Assembly (NCBI RefSeq): GCF_000027225.1
Contig: NC_013892.1
Location: forward strand, 744,001-808,000
Origin: Xenorhabdus bovienii SS-2004
GTDB lineage: Bacteria; Pseudomonadota; Gammaproteobacteria; Enterobacterales; Enterobacteriaceae
Length of the DNA stretch: 64,000 bases
Reading direction: 5' to 3'
The notes beneath the pieces are model-generated. The model had not been told where the DNA came from and did not search any database. It worked only from the letters and a program-made list of their open reading frames with translations. The translations under genes were made by a program, and so were the position numbers. Every line of letters starts with the position of its first letter. Position 1 is the first letter of the stretch. Below are positions 62,590 to 64,000 of this stretch, piece after piece.

Positions 62590-63804
62590 ATGAATTTAGA
62601 CGCTACCCCAATCATCAAATCACTGCTTGATACTGATGCCTATAAATTTCATATGCAGCAAGCAGTGTACCACCATTACAGGCATATTATTGTCGTTGCG
62701 GAATTTCGCTGCCGTGGTGATGAACTGCTCGGCGAATATGCCGAGACGTTACGCCATCAGATTGACATGATGGCTGATCTAACACTGACAGAACGTGAAG
62801 CCAATTATCTTGCCAGCCTTCCGTTCTTTAAAGAGGATTACCTGAACTGGTTCAAATCATTCCGTTTTAATCCTGAACAAGTCAAAATATCGGTTACCAA
62901 TGAAGGTCAACTGGCTATCCGTATCTCAGGCTTATGGCATGAGGTTATTCTGTGGGAAGTCCCTTTATTGGCACTGATTAGCGAACTGGTTCATCGCCAC
63001 CGTTCTCCGGAAATAAAACCGGAAGTGGCCGTCAGCCAACTCAGAAAACTGATTGAGCTATTCCATCAAGACGCGGCGAAAGAAAATATCGATTTGTCTG
63101 GTTTCAAACTGATGGACTTTGGTACCCGCCGTCGTTTTTCACACGAAGTACAGTATGCCATCGTCAATGAGCTGAAAAACAATTTCCCTTATCTGATCGG
63201 AACCAGTAATTACCAACTGGCAGAACAGCTTAGTCTGGCTCCTCTTGGTACACAGGCTCATGAATGGTTTCAAGCTCATCAGCAGATTAGCCCAGAGCTT
63301 GCCAACAGCCAGCGAGCAGCATTGCAAACTTGGCTGAATGAGTATCCAGCTCAGCTGGGCATTGCCCTGACTGATTGCATTACTATGGATGCCTTCCTGC
63401 GCGATTTTGACAAACCCTTTGCTACCGCCTACCAAGGCCTGCGCCATGACTCCGGTGATCCTATCGAATGGGGTGAAAAAGCGATTGCTCACTACCAATC
63501 ACTGGATATCGACCCAATGACGAAAACACTGGTATTTTCGGATAGTCTGGACTTGCAGAAATCTTTGAACCTGTATAGCCGTTTCCACAAGAGAATCAAC
63601 GTCATGTTTGGCATTGGTACTCGACTGACCTGCAATATTCCGGGGGTAAAACCACTGAATATCGTTATCAAACTTGTGGAATGCAACGGCAAACCAGTGG
63701 CAAAACTTTCGGACAGCCCCGGAAAAACCATCTGTGAAGATGATGAATTTGTCGATAGGTTACGTCGAGCGTTTGACATTCCCTACATAGAAAAAGCAGT
63801 ATAA
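62590..63804 (+). CDS. pncB: Nicotinate phosphoribosyltransferase
   Basis: A 404-aa enzyme that makes nicotinate mononucleotide from nicotinate and PRPP with ATP, in NAD salvage. Typical blocks: [19 protein letters not shown] near the N-terminus, [35 protein letters not shown] with the histidine that is phosphorylated, [11 protein letters not shown] and [10 protein letters not shown]. The length is as in E. coli (400). A strong hairpin follows. Confidence 0.97.
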   Translation: MNLDATPIIKSLLDTDAYKFHMQQAVYHHYRHIIVVAEFRCRGDELLGEYAETLRHQIDMMADLTLTEREANYLASLPFFKEDYLNWFKSFRFNPEQVKISVTNEGQLAIRISGLWHEVILWEVPLLALISELVHRHRSPEIKPEVAVSQLRKLIELFHQDAAKENIDLSGFKLMDFGTRRRFSHEVQYAIVNELKNNFPYLIGTSNYQLAEQLSLAPLGTQAHEWFQAHQQISPELANSQRAALQTWLNEYPAQLGIALTDCITMDAFLRDFDKPFATAYQGLRHDSGDPIEWGEKAIAHYQSLDIDPMTKTLVFSDSLDLQKSLNLYSRFHKRINVMFGIGTRLTCNIPGVKPLNIVIKLVECNGKPVAKLSDSPGKTICEDDEFVDRLRRAFDIPYIEKAV

Positions 63805-63820
63805 TCTTCGCTAATTGTCC

Positions 63821-63853
63821 CTTGCGTAACCAACTTCATGCTGGTTACGCAAG
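63821..63853 (+). terminator. Terminator after pncB
   Basis: A perfect 12-bp stem, CTTGCGTAACCA / TGGTTACGCAAG, with a 9-nt loop lies 16 bp after the pncB stop. It is followed by TAAAAAGCCGCTTTTT, a second small hairpin. Confidence 0.8.
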
Positions 63854-64000
63854 TAAAAAGCCGCTTTTCCCTGTTTTTCCCCATTCAAACTCACAATTTC
63901 TGCTTGTTTCCTGAGAGATGGCAAGTAAGATAGAAGATCTGCTCCTGATGTGGGGCATTTACAGTAAATCTATCTAACTATCTAATTCACTATATAAAGA

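Noticed and set aside
63918..63977. 19-codon ORF (MASKIEDLLLMWGIYSKSI) at the right edge
   Set aside because: It vaguely recalls the beginning of phage antitermination proteins, but it stops after 19 codons and the window ends; too little to call.

Overview
The window is a chromosomal segment of a gammaproteobacterium of the Morganellaceae, most likely Xenorhabdus (Photorhabdus is the alternative). The housekeeping genes follow the Escherichia coli 21-23 min order almost gene for gene: serT, tusE, yccX, hspQ, (yccU remnant), helD, yccS, [island], sxy, sulA, ompA, matP, lonH, fabA, rmf, pqiC-pqiB-pqiA, uup, rlmL, ycbX, zapC, pyrD, pepN, pncB. Several neighbours known from E. coli (yccA, rlmI, yccT, mgsA, yccF) are absent from their expected places. 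A scar containing a decayed yccU remains between hspQ and helD.

Region 1 (1-5.6 kb) is a degraded integrative element beside tRNA-Ser(UGA). It holds an intact P4-type integrase facing away from the tRNA, a second integrase that is frameshifted and truncated, the C-terminal part of a phage tail-tip (J-like) protein with an amber codon, and a small unknown gene split by an IS630-family element. A 28-bp sequence next to the tRNA recurs, inverted, in front of the broken integrase.

Region 2 (5.7-11.5 kb) is core: tusE, yccX, hspQ with a heat-shock-type promoter, helD and yccS.

Region 3 (11.5-42 kb) is the accessory island between yccS and sxy. It consists of two enormous overlapping minus-strand NRPS genes (4686 and about 3944 aa). 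Together they carry seven modules: C-A-T, C-A-T, C-A-T, C-A-T-E / docking-C-A-T-E, C-A-T, C-A-T-TE. By-eye specificity codes give Thr for module 1, a Ser-like code shared by modules 2 and 7, and one further shared code for modules 3-6. The 4+3 layout and the a-b-c-c-c-c-b repetition match my memory of the acylated Thr-heptadepsipeptides of Xenorhabdus called taxlllaids (T-A-X-L-L-L-A). Modules 2 and 7 are near-identical over about 3.1 kb, and modules 3-6 are mosaics of one another. The 3' end of the cluster is hit by an IS630-family copy that supplies the stop codon. That copy is itself split by an IS66-family element with a duplicated tail.

Region 4 (42-64 kb) is core: competence regulator sxy, SOS division inhibitor sulA (LexA box), ompA, Ter-macrodomain protein matP, Lon-like lonH, fabA (FadR and FabR operators), ribosome hibernation factor rmf, the minus-strand gene run rlmL-uup-pqiABC with an ERIC element inside it, ycbX, zapC, pyrD, pepN and pncB.
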